64,000 nucleotides of DNA from Pleodorina starrii. Its lineage: Eukaryota; Chlorophyta; Chlorophyceae; Chlamydomonadales; Volvocaceae. Location of the stretch: the NCBI GenBank assembly GCA_030267565.1, contig BRXU01000020.1:1303001-1367000 (forward strand). The letters run 5' to 3'. The translations under genes were made by a program, and so were the position numbers. Below, piece after piece: positions 19,688 to 31,592 of this stretch; the stretch's first letter is position 1, and each line of letters begins with the position of its first letter. Under the pieces are notes generated by a model. The model was not told the origin of the DNA. It did no database searches and saw only the letters and a program-made list of their open reading frames with translations.

Positions 19688-22600
19688 ATGGCCAACAGAA
19701 TGACGTTCATATTCTTAATCGTTGCGGCATTGTGCATCGCTGGATCAGGTCGGTGCCTTCCCGGCCGCCAGCTCACATTATTTGCCATGGCTTGCGACCC
19801 GCCTTGCGATGCGAGCTACACGCCGACTCTCGCCTATTAATACCTCTCATCACACATGTTGTTTATCCTGTGATTAAAGATTCTATCGATGGCGATCGAA
19901 CGTAGTTCCACCCCCCAAAAAAAGCAATCATGCCTGCTGGCGCCGCCGTTGCGACCGTTGCCGTAATAATAATCCTGATAAAGCTTTTGTATCCGCACAT
20001 ACGAATTTCTATTTATCCCGTCACAGGTGCTGAGGGCCCCGCCAAGGCCGGTCTAGCGCCAAAGCCCGCCCTCAGCCCCAAGCCTGCCCTCAGCCCCAAG
20101 CCCGCGCGCTCCCCTGAGCCCGCCGAAGTACCCGAAGGCCCCAAGCCCGCTTTGAGCCCCAAGCCCGCTTTGGCACCGAAGCGCGACAGCCGTTCACTCC
20201 GTAAGTTGGTCTATTTCGAAACGCCAAGAACGTCTGGGGACGGTGTCTTGCTCTCCATCCGGCATCCGCTGCCCCCCGCCCGCTGCCCTCAGCCGCCCTC
20301 AGCACCCGTCCGGACAATCCAACTACCCAGTCACGTGTCGCCTGCCACGATTGCGCGCCGCCGCCGGTGCCGTAGCTCCTCGCTCGCGTGCATGTCGTTT
20401 CCGTCCCTCCGACCCCCTACCTGTGCACACACGCCCGACTACATACATCCATGTAACACACACACACACACATACACACACATGCATACAAACACATACA
20501 CATGCATTCGATCCCCGCATTGGATGGAACCCCTGCATTCGATCCCCGCCGCGCACCCGCCCGTGATGAACCCGTCGTCGGCGCCTTATCCCCGTCTATC
20601 TACCGGCATCCCTACCCGCTGCTCTGTGTGTATTGTATTGCATTCTTCGTCTGGTTTCCCGCAGCTCCGAAACCCTAACAAGCCAGCCACTGATCCCACT
20701 CATTTCCTTTCCGTCCCCCGGCGGCCACTGCGGTTGCATTGGTTGCACTCCTCCTCCTGCCGTGCGCGAGCAGTGGGCGCGACGACCAAGCACCTGGAGA
20801 GCCCGGAGCCCAGCCACGGCCCCGAGCCGGCCAAGAGCCCCAAGCCCGCTGAGAGCCCCGAGCCGGCCAGGAGCCCCAAGCCCGCTGAGGCGGCGGCGAG
20901 CCCCAAGCCCGCGGAGATGAGCCCCAAGCCCGCCAGGGGTTCCAAGTCTGGCTAGCTTGGCAGAAGGCGAGCTGGTGTGCCAGACCTGCATGGTATGCAA
21001 CTCATCACGTGACGTCCCCTATCGATCTGCCCTACTTGCTTGGTTACTTCCGGTGATGATGATTTATATGGCCGTCTTCCGTCCAAATCCGATCAAAACA
21101 GTTGCCAGCAGTTGCTAGTAGTTGCTAGATAGCCGACATGCTCACAGCAACAGCACCCTCCCCGCCCCTCACCCGCCCCTCATCACCCGCCCCTCGCCCT
21201 CCCTTGCAGTGGGCGCATCGAAGCATGCGGAGAGCCCCGAGCCGGCCAAGAGCCCCAAGCCCGCTGAGAGCCCCGAGCCGGCAAAGAGTCCGAGGCCCGC
21301 CAAGGACGCCAAGTCCGGCCGTTCGCTGCGTGAGTTGGGCTCCGTCTCTCGAAGGGTGTACCGTATATGGGAGAAATTTATAGAAACCGATGGATGCGCA
21401 TAATAGGCCTGTGCGTGGGTGGGTGGGGGCTGCGGGGCGGTGGCAGCAAATGCGTGGTGCTGGCAGTGATGTCGAGCCGATCGAGCCGACAACCAATTTT
21501 ACCGAATAACGTCCCGAACCATTCTTCCTTCCCTCGCTGTTGCCGTTGGTTATCTAGCAAACAATAACACCATTGCATTTCGTACCGTTGCAGTGTCCAA
21601 GGCTGCGAAGAGCCCCAAGCCCGCTGAGGCGATGAGCCCCAAGCCCGCTGAGGCTGCTGAGAGCCCCAAGCCCGCGGCGAGCCCCAAGCCCGCCAGGGGT
21701 TCCAAGTCTGGCGGCCGCTCCCTGTGTGAGTGGCTTTGCGCAGTATTGAAGCATAGGGTCGCAACTTGCTTACGCCCTGGCGTCCTGCGACGGAAACGCT
21801 GAAGCAAGTTGTCATTCGCGCATATATAGGATCGATCTACGGTATCTACTTAAACACCGCCTAATACCATTACAATATTCAGGCGAAGCCACATATGTGT
21901 GTGTGTGTGTGTGTTTGTTACATGCATGGTTGGAGGTGCGTGCCCCTCATGAACAAAAAACCCATACGAGCCGAGGGCCCAAGGGAACTAAAACGCCTAA
22001 AAGCACGACAGTAGAAAACCGCCCATGCAGGAGAAGGGGATACTAGCGGCCAAAGGGGACCATTGAGTGCTCACCCATACAACGATTGATGATGTTGACG
22101 TGAACCGTACGTCCGTACGTCATTGTGGGCCTCGCTCCTTGCCCGTCTCACCCGCCCGCCTGCCCCTCATCACCCGCCCCTCGCCCTCCCTTGCAGTGGG
22201 CGCATCGAAGCATGTGGAGAGCCCCGAGCCGGCCAAGAGCCCCAAGCCGGCTGAGGTCCCTAAAAGCCCGAAGCCCGCTGAGAGCCCGGAGCCGGCCAAG
22301 AGCCCGAGGCCCGCCAAGGACGCCAAGTCCGGCCGTTCGCTCCGTGAGTTGATTGGGCTCCGTCTCGCGATGGGTGTACCGTATATGGGAGAAATTTATA
22401 GAAACCGATGGATGCGCATAATAGGCCTGTGTGTTTGTGTGTGGGGGTGGGGGGGAGGGTGGGCTGCCAATGCGTGGTGCTGGCAGTGATGCCGGGGCGT
22501 CAACCAACTCTACCGATAGATTAAAGTCCCCCATTCTTCCTTCCCTCGCCGCCGTTGCAGTGAAGCATTAATACCGTAATAACAGTGACACCATTGCATT

Positions 22601-22746
22601 GCATACCGTTGCAGTGTCCAAGGCTGCGAGGAGCCCCAAGCCCGCGGAGGCGATGAGCCCCAAGCCCGCTGAGGCTGCTGAGAGCCCCAAGCCCGCGGCG
22701 AGCCCCAAGCCCGCCAGGGGTCCCAAGTCTGGCGGCCGCTCCCTGT
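19688..22746 (+). CDS. Gene 1 copy B: secreted Ser/Pro/Lys-repeat (HRGP-like) protein, with signal-peptide exon
   Basis: Exon 1, 19688-19748, encodes a signal peptide (MANRMTFIFLIVAALCIAGS) very like that of gene 2. Further exons: 20027-20200, 20774-20955, 21210-21329, 21594-21725, 22197-22343, 22615-22746. Exon 1 is 61 bases and sets phase 1; the later spliceable exons are all multiples of three. As in copy A, exon 20774-20955 has an in-frame TAG (20953-20955) where the other exons have a GGRSL-type tail and donor, so it is either terminal or skipped. Exons 4-5 and 6-7 with their introns are a duplicated pair: the introns share a ~55-base block (for example near 21,360 and 22,380). No final exon was found after 22746. 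Confidence 0.6.
21960..22066 (-). mobile_element. LINE 3'-terminal fragment inside gene 1 intron, copy B
   Basis: Same as 2,186-2,292: reverse complement of the LINE tail around 25,600-25,670 and 26,190-26,225. The neighbouring (TG)n tract is shorter here than in copy A. Confidence 0.55.
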
Positions 22747-25231
22747 GTGAGTGCTTGGCGGGCGGGGTTCCGTCGGTCGGTGTTATGCCAACAGCACATA
22801 CATACATACATACGTGCGTGTTCGTGCATCATCTATCACATCTATCTCCAGTTCTCCACGCTCCACACATACATACATACATACCGATACATGGACACAC
22901 GACACACTGCTGCACGCATGTTTATTATATATTGAGATATCAGCTCTGCTGCTGCACGATCAGGCACGATCGAGCCGCTGCTGACACACGACGACCACAC
23001 CACCCCGCCCAGCTTTATCCGATTTGTAAGCTTCTGTCCTTCTTTGATGCCGCCCCCCCGGTCGCGTACGCGACTCTACCGTATTTCATTTCCCCCACAC
23101 CATACCCCATGCATTTATCTATATGTACGCCCCCCTTATGCAGAATGCATGGAGCTATGGATGGATGGAGTACGTGCCGCCATTCCGCGCGATTACGTAC
23201 GGAGAGCGCGCGAGCTGTGTGCCGGAAGCTACACGCGCGCACTGGATGTACCGACGTGGCTGGCGTAATATTATTAATATGGATGGATGGACGGAATTTG
23301 CGCCTCGCTCACGCAGCCCAGATGAACCGCGCGAGATCGATCCGACAGATAGCGTCGGCCCTCGCTCGCTATTCATCGTCTTTTGTTTGTGCTACGTAAC
23401 GAAAAAACTTTATTTGGAATCAGTCGGTAGCTAGCTGGCTGGCCGGCGGAGTTGCATGATGATAATGGCATGGCACGGCAGCTGTAAAGTATGCGGCCGC
23501 GCGCATTAATATCGGTAGCGATTAGGTAGCGGATGGACGCAGGACTACTCTTTCTGTAGCTTGCTTGCTGATGGCTGGACAGGGCGGTTATTTTCATCTA
23601 TCTAGCGGCGGTTATTATTATTTGTTCTCCAGGTTGGGTTGGTTGGTTGGATGGTTGGTTGGTTGCCAGAATGGAGATGGGTGCGCTCTTATTAAGAGAG
23701 GCCTAGAGAGGTGACCAATACACGCTGGGACCGTCAGCTTGCGGCGTTAGTTTGTGCGTGTGTGTATATGTGAGTAGGTGCGCCTACTCGATTACTGCTG
23801 GTGTGGATGGATACATGGATTGGTGGCTGAACTGTAAGAAATAATAAAGTTGGTCATCATTATTGCGGGTTCCGGTGGGCTCCAGACAGAACTGGAAGTA
23901 ATAGTGCGTCGGTCATCTGCCGTACGTGACCGCTAATAGTAATTGTCAGGAGAACGCCCTGCAGGGTCCACTATCGTACGTAGTCAGCCTAGCTATACAT
24001 TATTTCCAATATTAAGTAGCTGTTATCCAGCTCCTCTGTAATTAATTTGTTACAATATTATTATTATTATGTATACGCCTTAGATGCATGCAGCAGTCGA
24101 TCGCAAACGAAAGCCGGAACGAGTTGGCGGACGGGCGACACAGGCGACGGATGGACGGACGGACGGGCGACACGAGCGACGCCGAACGAAGGAACGAGCG
24201 TGTGTGGCCGGCAGCAGAGAACAGCTTTATTTCGCCCGCAGCCGCCCGCCCATCCATCCGAAGTAAGGTTTGTATGCTTGAAGCTTGTTTGCGGGACGAT
24301 GCAGTACGTAAATAAAGCTCCAGATACGGTCATTGCCATGCGGCAGATAGAAGTGGGGGCGGCGAGGCGGGCAAGCCCGCCCACGGGCGCCTGTTGATTG
24401 GTGACGGGTGCTTGTTACACTGTGGGCGACGCGCGCGCTCTGTGAAAGAACGAGCACCGAGGGCGGTCCCTGCTGGCCGGGCCGAAACACAACCGACGCA
24501 GGGGCGGGCGGGCGGGCGGGCGGCTATGACCGTCTGTCCCGCGCGCGCGCACCTCACTCCCTCACTCACGCCAGCCCCCTCCACGGCCCCTGATGACTAA
24601 CCAACTCAGCGATGCAAGCCGCGCAGAGGACTGCACGCCGCGCTAAGCGCGAGCCGCGCGAGAGGCGCCACACACCTCCGTCAGTCCCTACGTATCTCCT
24701 AACAAAACCACCTCTCACCACCACACCTGGCTCGCCTACGTACTCGCACGCTCTCGTTCGCGGCTCTATCTGGAATGCATGAAGAACGCTATACGTACAG
24801 AACAAGGAATGCCTAGATGGATGGATGGACAAACCAAACGACAGGGAGCTCAGCCACATACACGCACACTAAAAAGACGAGGCACGGGAGGGCCTACATA
24901 CGATACCCAAGCCAAACACGGCCCCGCACAAAAGAGAGCGAGCTACGGCAGGTGCCTCAGGGCTGAGCTCCTACGTAGCCGATCGATCGAGGACACCCTA
25001 CCCCCTGCCTGCGTTGCGTTCCCTCGTCCCGGGCCGTTTTCTTGTACCCTACCCATGCAGCAGCAGCCGGCAAAGCCAGAGCTAGCGGCACAGAGGGGGA
25101 CGGACCACGGGCCTCGTATCAGACCGCCACACCACTACGTACTTCAACCAAGTAAGGTGTAGCTACGTACAGCAGCGGTGCGCTGAACACACAGCCGCAC
25201 GCCGGTCCCCTGAAGGCCAGCTGCTGCTCGA
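22747..25231. other. Stretch without a recognisable gene, copy B
   Basis: Copy of 2,973-5,457 with the same simple repeats and no supported coding sequence. Confidence 0.5.
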
Positions 25232-26224
25232 TTGCCTAACGAACACACACACAAACGGGCAGCGGCAATCATGTGGCCACAGCATGCTAGCGTTTTTATT
25301 CCGCGTGCGGCTCACCGCAAACTTTTGCAGTTTCGTTTGTGCTGTTGGGCGGTTGCGGCCAACAGATCACGAGTGGGCAGAGTTCATGTCCCTAGGACTG
25401 AGCGAAAATGTCCCTGCTGCGTTGCGGATGATGAAATAGAGGACCAGAAGCATGTCCTAATGGAGTGCCCTGCTTATAGCAACATCCGCGCGGATGAAGG
25501 GTTCCCTCAATTCGAGGGTATGGATGGAGGAAGCGATGAGATGGGATCCCCCTCGTTTGGCGAAGATGCTTGAGCGCATCTGGGCCCACCGCAACGCAAT
25601 GGTCCCCTTTGGCCGCTAGTATCTCCTTCTCCTGCATGGGCGGTTTTTTACTGTCGTGCTTTTAAGCGTTTTTGTTCGCGCACACACCTGCCTGACGGAA
25701 GGTGAAACCTGGTTCGCTAGCAGCCAACCGGTCGCGCGCGTGTGGGCAGAGAACATGCATGTTCCTAAAGCTGAACAGAGGCTAGGTAGGTGCCCCAGCT
25801 GCAACTCGAGCAGGCAATGGGAGGAGAGAAGCATGGGCCGACGGAATACCGTTGGGCGGTTGCAGCCAACAGCAGGTCGCGCATGGGCAGATTACATGTT
25901 CTTAGAGCTGATAGAACGGAGATGCCCCAGCTGCAACTCGAGCAGCCGAATAGGGAAGCATGTGTCGATGGAATACCCCGCTTACAGGGACATCCGCGCG
26001 GAGGAGGGCTTCCCCTAGTTTGGCCGGGGGGTGTTGAAAGATGCGATGAAATGGGAGCCAGCCATCCAGTCTGGCAAGGACGCATTTGGGACCACCGCAA
26101 CGCTATCGCCCCTTTTGGTGTTCCTTTTCTCCTGCTGTGTGGAATTTGACTCCCTTATTTTAAAGACATTTTAGACATTTTCGCTAGTCCCTTTTAGTTC
26201 CCTTGACTCGTACGTACGGGTTTC
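25232..26224 (+). mobile_element. Degenerate non-LTR retrotransposon zinc-motif remnant, copy B
   Basis: Copy of 5,458-6,450, with the intact CPCC...HVLMECPAY motif near 25,410-25,480 and two decayed versions downstream. Non-functional remnant. Confidence 0.55.
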
Positions 26225-26384
26225 TTTTCAGGGACGTTGCACGCATCACCGGCGAGAATGCATCTCTTCGTAAAGTTTGCTTGGCATTTATCTTTCAAGT
26301 TATGTCGTTCGTCTGTGCTTCTCCTGTATCCTGACGTTACATCGCTTCTTTGGTTACTGTTTCTCTTGTTTTCGTTTGCTTTTC

Positions 26385-26686
26385 ATGAGAAATCATCGTT
26401 CGTTACACACAAAGGGTACCTGCAAGCAATGAAAGCCGTCCTTATTCGGTAGGTAGGCCGGGTGAGGGCCGGCTACCGCGAAAGCTATCGCTAAGGCCTT
26501 AATGCTCACAGCCTCGCAGCAACCACCCTATGTAGCTACAAAACCCGAAAATCACTCCTCCACGCCTTCGCGGACACCTTAACTGGCACCATGTGCCGTA
26601 CCAACGCCCTTATGAGGGCACAACTCCTCTGAGTTCACAGAAAACCTTGGTTTTCTAGCGTTGCACTCAGAAAACCTTCAGTTTTC
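26385..26686. mobile_element. 302-bp insertion with TTTTC target duplication, family unknown
   Basis: Inserted after TTTTC (26380-26384) and followed by TTTTC (26682-26686), where copy A has one TTTTC at 6606-6610. No terminal inverted repeats and no tRNA-like B box are visible. The right end holds a perfect palindrome AGAAAACCTTGGTTTTCT and a related AGAAAACCTTCAGTTTTC. It may be a short non-autonomous transposon. Confidence 0.7.
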
Positions 26687-27664
26687 TGCGTGGCTGAAGC
26701 GGTTCATGAGCCTCCGGGTTCGTTTGAGCCGTACGAGCTCGTTGAAGCTTGTAACATCATCATCACGCATCACCACCCATGTAACAAGCGCACAAACAGA
26801 TGAATAATTATTTGCTGTTCGTGTCTGACATGTCGTATCGCGGCAAATGGGTTCTGCTCTATATATGGACTGCTGCTGGCGCAATTATCAACTTCAGCTC
26901 TTATTGCAACCTTGCATATGACGCGAAATAATGTAATTCCACACACACAAGGAGGAACTGCGAAAGCATTCGTTTAAAGAGGAAAGCAAGAAGTCTTGCT
27001 TAGCAGGTTTGGCAAGCGGTTCCGATCCTGTACTTATTATTACTTATTATTACAATAACAATGTTTCTCACGAATTTGCATAATAATAACGTGTGTTCCC
27101 AAGTTCACACAGTTGGACGCGATGACAGGTCGCCCACAGACGGACCGGGGGACTGAAAGGAGCGATTTAAGCAACGTTTGCAATGGAAATGCAACATATT
27201 GTTACTTGTTAACTATATCAGTCAGCAGTCATTAAATCAATCAGCTACATGCATTATGTGTAGCGGCGGGCCGGGCATGTATTACCGGTTCTAGAGGACC
27301 CAACGCCGCTGGTCTATGGGCCCATGGAAACCTTACAGGAGCGTAAGTGTATGTGTACAGGACTTCAGGACTAACTAACGAGTAACAAGTATCAAGTTAT
27401 AGGCAAAACCGGCGGTCTTTGTCGGACATGCCGCGGAGCTTCACGGTCCGGACGGCCGCAGTACATATACGAATAGGGAGCTATACGAAGTGCCACTGAT
27501 AGGCGCCAGGGTGGCACCTTATCTACTTTAAGGCATCCATATTTCACTTGTGGATGCACTTCGTTTCGGCCTGCTTCTAGGGGTGAATCGTGCATACTTC
27601 ATTCGGGCACCCAACAGGCAGCATTAACACATCGCGGGGTCATTGCAGCTTGGCAAATTAAAAC

Positions 27665-30308
27665 ATGAATCGCAACGTCTTATTATGCTGTGTAATTGTC
27701 GCAACGTTATGCATCGCCGGATCAGGTTGGTGCCTTCGCGCATATATATCCCAACGAACGTCTATGCAGTGTTTTGTGTGGATGCAAACCGTGCGACATA
27801 ATTTGACTGTTCTAATAATATATACATGTTTGATTAGTAACCATCGTGTGATGGTTCGATAGGAATTGCCCGTCACCCTACCTGCCTGCTGCCGGAAACG
27901 AATGCGCTCCAGACTCCAAGTTGCTAGCGGCGACAAAATTTTCTTACTTTCATCATTCGAACTTCGCGGTGATAATTGCTTCCTTACCAGGTGCCGAGGG
28001 CCCCAAGGCTGCTCTCACAGTGGTCGCGTCGAAGCATGCGGAGAGCCCGGAGCCGGCCAAGAGCCCCAAGCCCGCCGAGAGCCCGGAGCCGGCCAAGAGC
28101 CCCAAGCCCGCTGAGAGCCCTAAGAGCCCTAAGCCTGCCAGGAGCCCGGAGCCTGCGGAGAGCCCAAAGCCTTCCAAGGGCCGCAAGTTTGGCCGCTCGC
28201 TTTGTAAGTGGGCTGTGTTCAGTCGTCTCGTCCGTGGTGGAGTGTGTAGGGAGGCTGCTGCTGTGTCAGGCTCATCGGATTGCAGCATCGGGCGCTGGGA
28301 ACTCTTGAGCTTCACTCATCGTGGTGATTTGACTGTTCGTTGACAATCGAACGGCATCTCGCCGTGCCCTTCGTGCAGGGTTGTGCCTGGCCCACCGATC
28401 GTTTGTGAAGGAAAGCACTGACTCCCTCCCCCCGCGTTTGGCCTCACAGTTGGCGCGTCCAAGCCCGCTGAGAGCCCAGAGCCGGCCAAGAGCCCCAAGC
28501 CCAGCCCTAGCCCCAAGAGCCCCAAGCCTGCTGAAAGCCCGGAGCCGGCTAAGAGCCCCAAGCCCGCCGAGAGCCCTAAGAGCCCCAAGCCTGCTGAGAG
28601 CCCAGAGCCGGCCAAGAGCCTGAATCCCAGCCCCAGCCCCAAGAGCCCCAAGCCCGCTGAGAGCCCTGAGCCGGCTAAGAGCCCCAAGCCCGCTAAGAGC
28701 CCCAAGCACAGCCCTAGTCCCAAGAGCCCCAAGCCCGCTGAGAGCCCGGAGCCGGCCAAGAGCCCCAAGCCCGCTGAGAGCCCGGAGCCGGCTAAGAGCC
28801 CGAAGCCCGCCAAGAGCCCGGAGCCGGCTAAGAGCCCTGAGCCTTCCAAGGTCCTCAAGTCTGGCCGCTCCCTGTGTAAGTGGATTGTCGTGGCGCGCAT
28901 ACACAAAAGGGTTGTGTAGAAACCATGTAGGCACAAACACAACTAGGCTCCTATATATAGGAGTGATTAGTGTCATATGTGCTGTTGTTGTGAGGATACG
29001 ATGCTGCCAGCCGTGCTGCCAGCAGCCATGTTGTGTATGTAGGGTACTGCCAGCGCATGAATGTCCTCTTCCCACGCACCCATGTCCTTATTACTTGTAG
29101 CACGGTGCACACTACAACTACGATTACAATGGTTGCACCGTTCCGTTCACACCAGCCATTGTTTCTGACCTTCCCTCCTCTTCCTTGCAGTGAGCGCCGC
29201 CAAGAGTCCTAAGCCCGCTGAGAGCCCGGAGCCGGCCAAGAGCCCCAAGCCTAGCCCTAGCCCGAAGAGCCCCAAGCCCGCGGAGAGCCCCAAGCCCGCT
29301 GAGGTCCCCAAGAGCCCCAAGCCCAGCCCTAGCCCCAAGAGCCCCAAGCCTGCTGAAAGCCCGGAGCCGGCCAAGAGCCCCAAGCCCGCCGAGAGCCCTA
29401 AGAGCCCCAAGCCTGCTGAGAGCCGAGAGCCGGCCAAGAGCCTGAATCCCAGCCCCAGCCCCAAGAGCCCCAAGCCCGCTGAGAGCCCTGAGCCGGCTAA
29501 GAGCCCCAAGCCCGCTAAGAGCCCCAAGCACAGCCCTAGTCCCAAGAGCCCCAAGCCCGCTGAGAGCCCGGAGCCGGCCAAGAGCCCCAAGCCCGCTGAG
29601 AGCCCGGAGCCGGCTAAGAGCCCGAAGCCCGCCAAGAGCCCGGAGCCGGCTAAGAGCCCTGAGCCTTCCAAGGTCCTCAAGTCTGGCCGCTCCCTGTGTA
29701 AGTGGATTGTCGTGGCGCGCATACACAAAAGGGTTGTGTAGAAACCATGTAGGCACAAACACAACTAGGCTCCTATATATAGGAGTGATTAGTGTCATAT
29801 GTGCTGTTGTTGTGAGGATACGATGCTGCCAGCCGTGCTGCCAGCAGCCATGTTGTGTATGTAGGGTACTGCCAGCGCATGAATGTCCTCTTCCCACGCA
29901 CCCATGTCCTTATTACTTGTAGCACGGTGCACACTACAACTACGATTACAATGGTTGCACCGTTCCGTTCACACCAGCCATTGTTTCTGACCTTCCCTCC
30001 TCTTCCTTGCAGTGAGCGCCGCCAAGAGTCCTAAGCCCGCTGAGAGCCCGGAGCCGGCCAAGAGCCCCAAGCCTAGCCCTAGCCCCAAGAGCCCCAAGCC
30101 CGCTGAGAGCCCCAAGCCCGCTGAGGTCCCCAAGAGCCCCAAGCCCTCGGAGAGCCCGGAGCCGGCTAAGAGCCCCAAGCCCGCCAAGAGCCCGGAGCCG
30201 GCTAAGAGCCCCAAGCCCGCCAAGAGCCCGGAGCCGGCTAAGAGCCCCAAGCCCGCCAAGAGCCCGGAGCCGGCTAAGAGCCCCAAGCCTAGCCCTAGCT
30301 TCAAATGA
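27665..30308 (+). CDS. Gene 2 copy B: secreted Ser/Pro/Lys-repeat (HRGP-like) protein, five exons
   Basis: Exons 27665-27725, 27991-28203, 28450-28875, 29191-29697 and 30013-30308 give a 500-residue frame, 73 residues shorter than copy A. Signal peptide, phase-1 introns and terminal KPSPSFK are the same. Exon 4 (29191-29697, 507 bases) is a hybrid: it starts like exon 4 of copy A ([16 protein letters not shown], then a [12 protein letters not shown] section) and continues like exon 3 ([18 protein letters not shown]). This fits unequal crossing-over or conversion within the exons, and accounts for the lost module. Likely role as for copy A: a matrix or wall glycoprotein backbone. Confidence 0.75.
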
Positions 30309-31170
30309 GCGGATGGAGCGAGGTTGCTCCCATCCTCGCTCGTCGTGTACGTTGGGATCAATGTTTCCGGACGCTTCTATGTTCCATCTCCTGTGTCCCT
30401 GTAACACGGGACCGGAGCACGCACCGAACTGGATCTGAATCTGAGCTGACCGTCTTTTCGAGGCGCGCCCGCACCTTGGCAGCAGGACCCTCGGACCGGC
30501 CCCTGGGCGTTGCGGGCCGGACCGGGCCCTGTGGTAGGTGCTACCGTATGCACTAGACACCAATGGCAACCACGGCCGAACAACTTGACGAGTACCTCCT
30601 AGTCCACCATCTGAGACGACAACCCATCCCATTCGTAGTGGGGAACTGCCTGGTCGCGCGGTGCGTTTGTGTGGTTGCTGTCGACATGACGGGTTTGACC
30701 GACAGGAAGCGTTGCCGAGGCACGAACGGCGGCTGTGGAAGCATCCTGGCATGCGCACCAAGCATACGCGAATGTGTGTGTGTGTCACGAAGCGAATATG
30801 TTACCTCAAGCATGTACGGAAGTAGGGCTGGGGCGAGCTGCTGTTGCTGCGTAGCAGATGTTTTAACATTTGCAATCTGACATTGTCCACAGTCTCGAGA
30901 AGTGTACGTCATAAGGTCATGTTCGGCGTTGCAAGTTCGTTGGCCCGGAATGTGCCGGGAAAACCTTGTTGGGCCTCTGCGTTTCTTCGCTCCATTATCG
31001 TCGAGGAATGTGTATGTTTGTGTATCTTGCGCCCAAGATCCGTATCGTGTGCGTAAAGAAGCTTAAGGAGCAGGCCTGCACGCCAGAAAGGGCGGGAAGG
31101 TCTCGCTCGGATTGCACGTCTGTAATAAGTGGCATCCTGCTTCGGCATGCGAAGGATTGTATCCTTGACA
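30309..31170. other. Gene 2 tail and non-coding stretch, copy B
   Basis: Includes TGTAA at 30,400-30,404, 92 bases after the stop codon, the likely polyadenylation signal. No gene is supported between here and the SINE. Confidence 0.4.
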
Positions 31171-31581
31171 TATCCCCTAGGAGTGCCTGAGAGTTAGGGC
31201 ACTAAATTGGTAACCGAGAGGTCACCAGTTCGATCCCGGCCTTCGCAGAGGGCTAAGTGACCGATGGGGGCCCTGGTGTGGGAACGAACAGCAGGTGGTC
31301 GCATGGCTCTTAAGCCATGTCCCTGTCCCCTGCACTGGTAGAACTCATCACGGTTGAATGTTCAACAATGATGTGTCTGGCATATCTGGGAAAAGTGCGT
31401 GCGGGTACCCAGATGTGATCCGAGTGAGACGGAGCCCAGACACGGAGTGGGTGGGAGAAGCAACCCATCTTAGTCAAAAAGGCGGTCACCGCGGTAATGG
31501 GCTGAAAGTACCCGCCGAAGAGGCATCAGTCTGTTCCCTTAACCCACGCTCGGGCTTACGGTTCAGTATAAACTTTCTTTC
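31171..31581 (+). mobile_element. tRNA-derived SINE, 411 bp, with 11-bp target duplication
   Basis: Flanked by TATCCTTGACA at 31160-31170 and 31582-31592; copy A has the sequence once. The head has an A-box-like TGCCTGAGAGTTAGGG (31184-31199) and a B box AGTTCGATCCC (31227-31237), the internal RNA polymerase III promoter of a tRNA-derived SINE. The 3' end is a CTTT-type tail (AAACTTTCTTTC). A second copy in reverse orientation runs off the right end of the window. The autonomous partner is not obvious; the LINE here has a different 3' end. Confidence 0.85.
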
Positions 31582-31592
31582 TATCCTTGACA

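Noticed and set aside
22599..23399. 266-residue open frame after gene 1 exon 7 (also 2,825-3,625)
   Set aside because: It starts inside exon 7 and reads through a good donor into simple-repeat intron sequence.
31184..31237. A tRNA gene
   Set aside because: A and B boxes are present but no complete cloverleaf or acceptor stem is visible, and target duplications show it is the head of a SINE.
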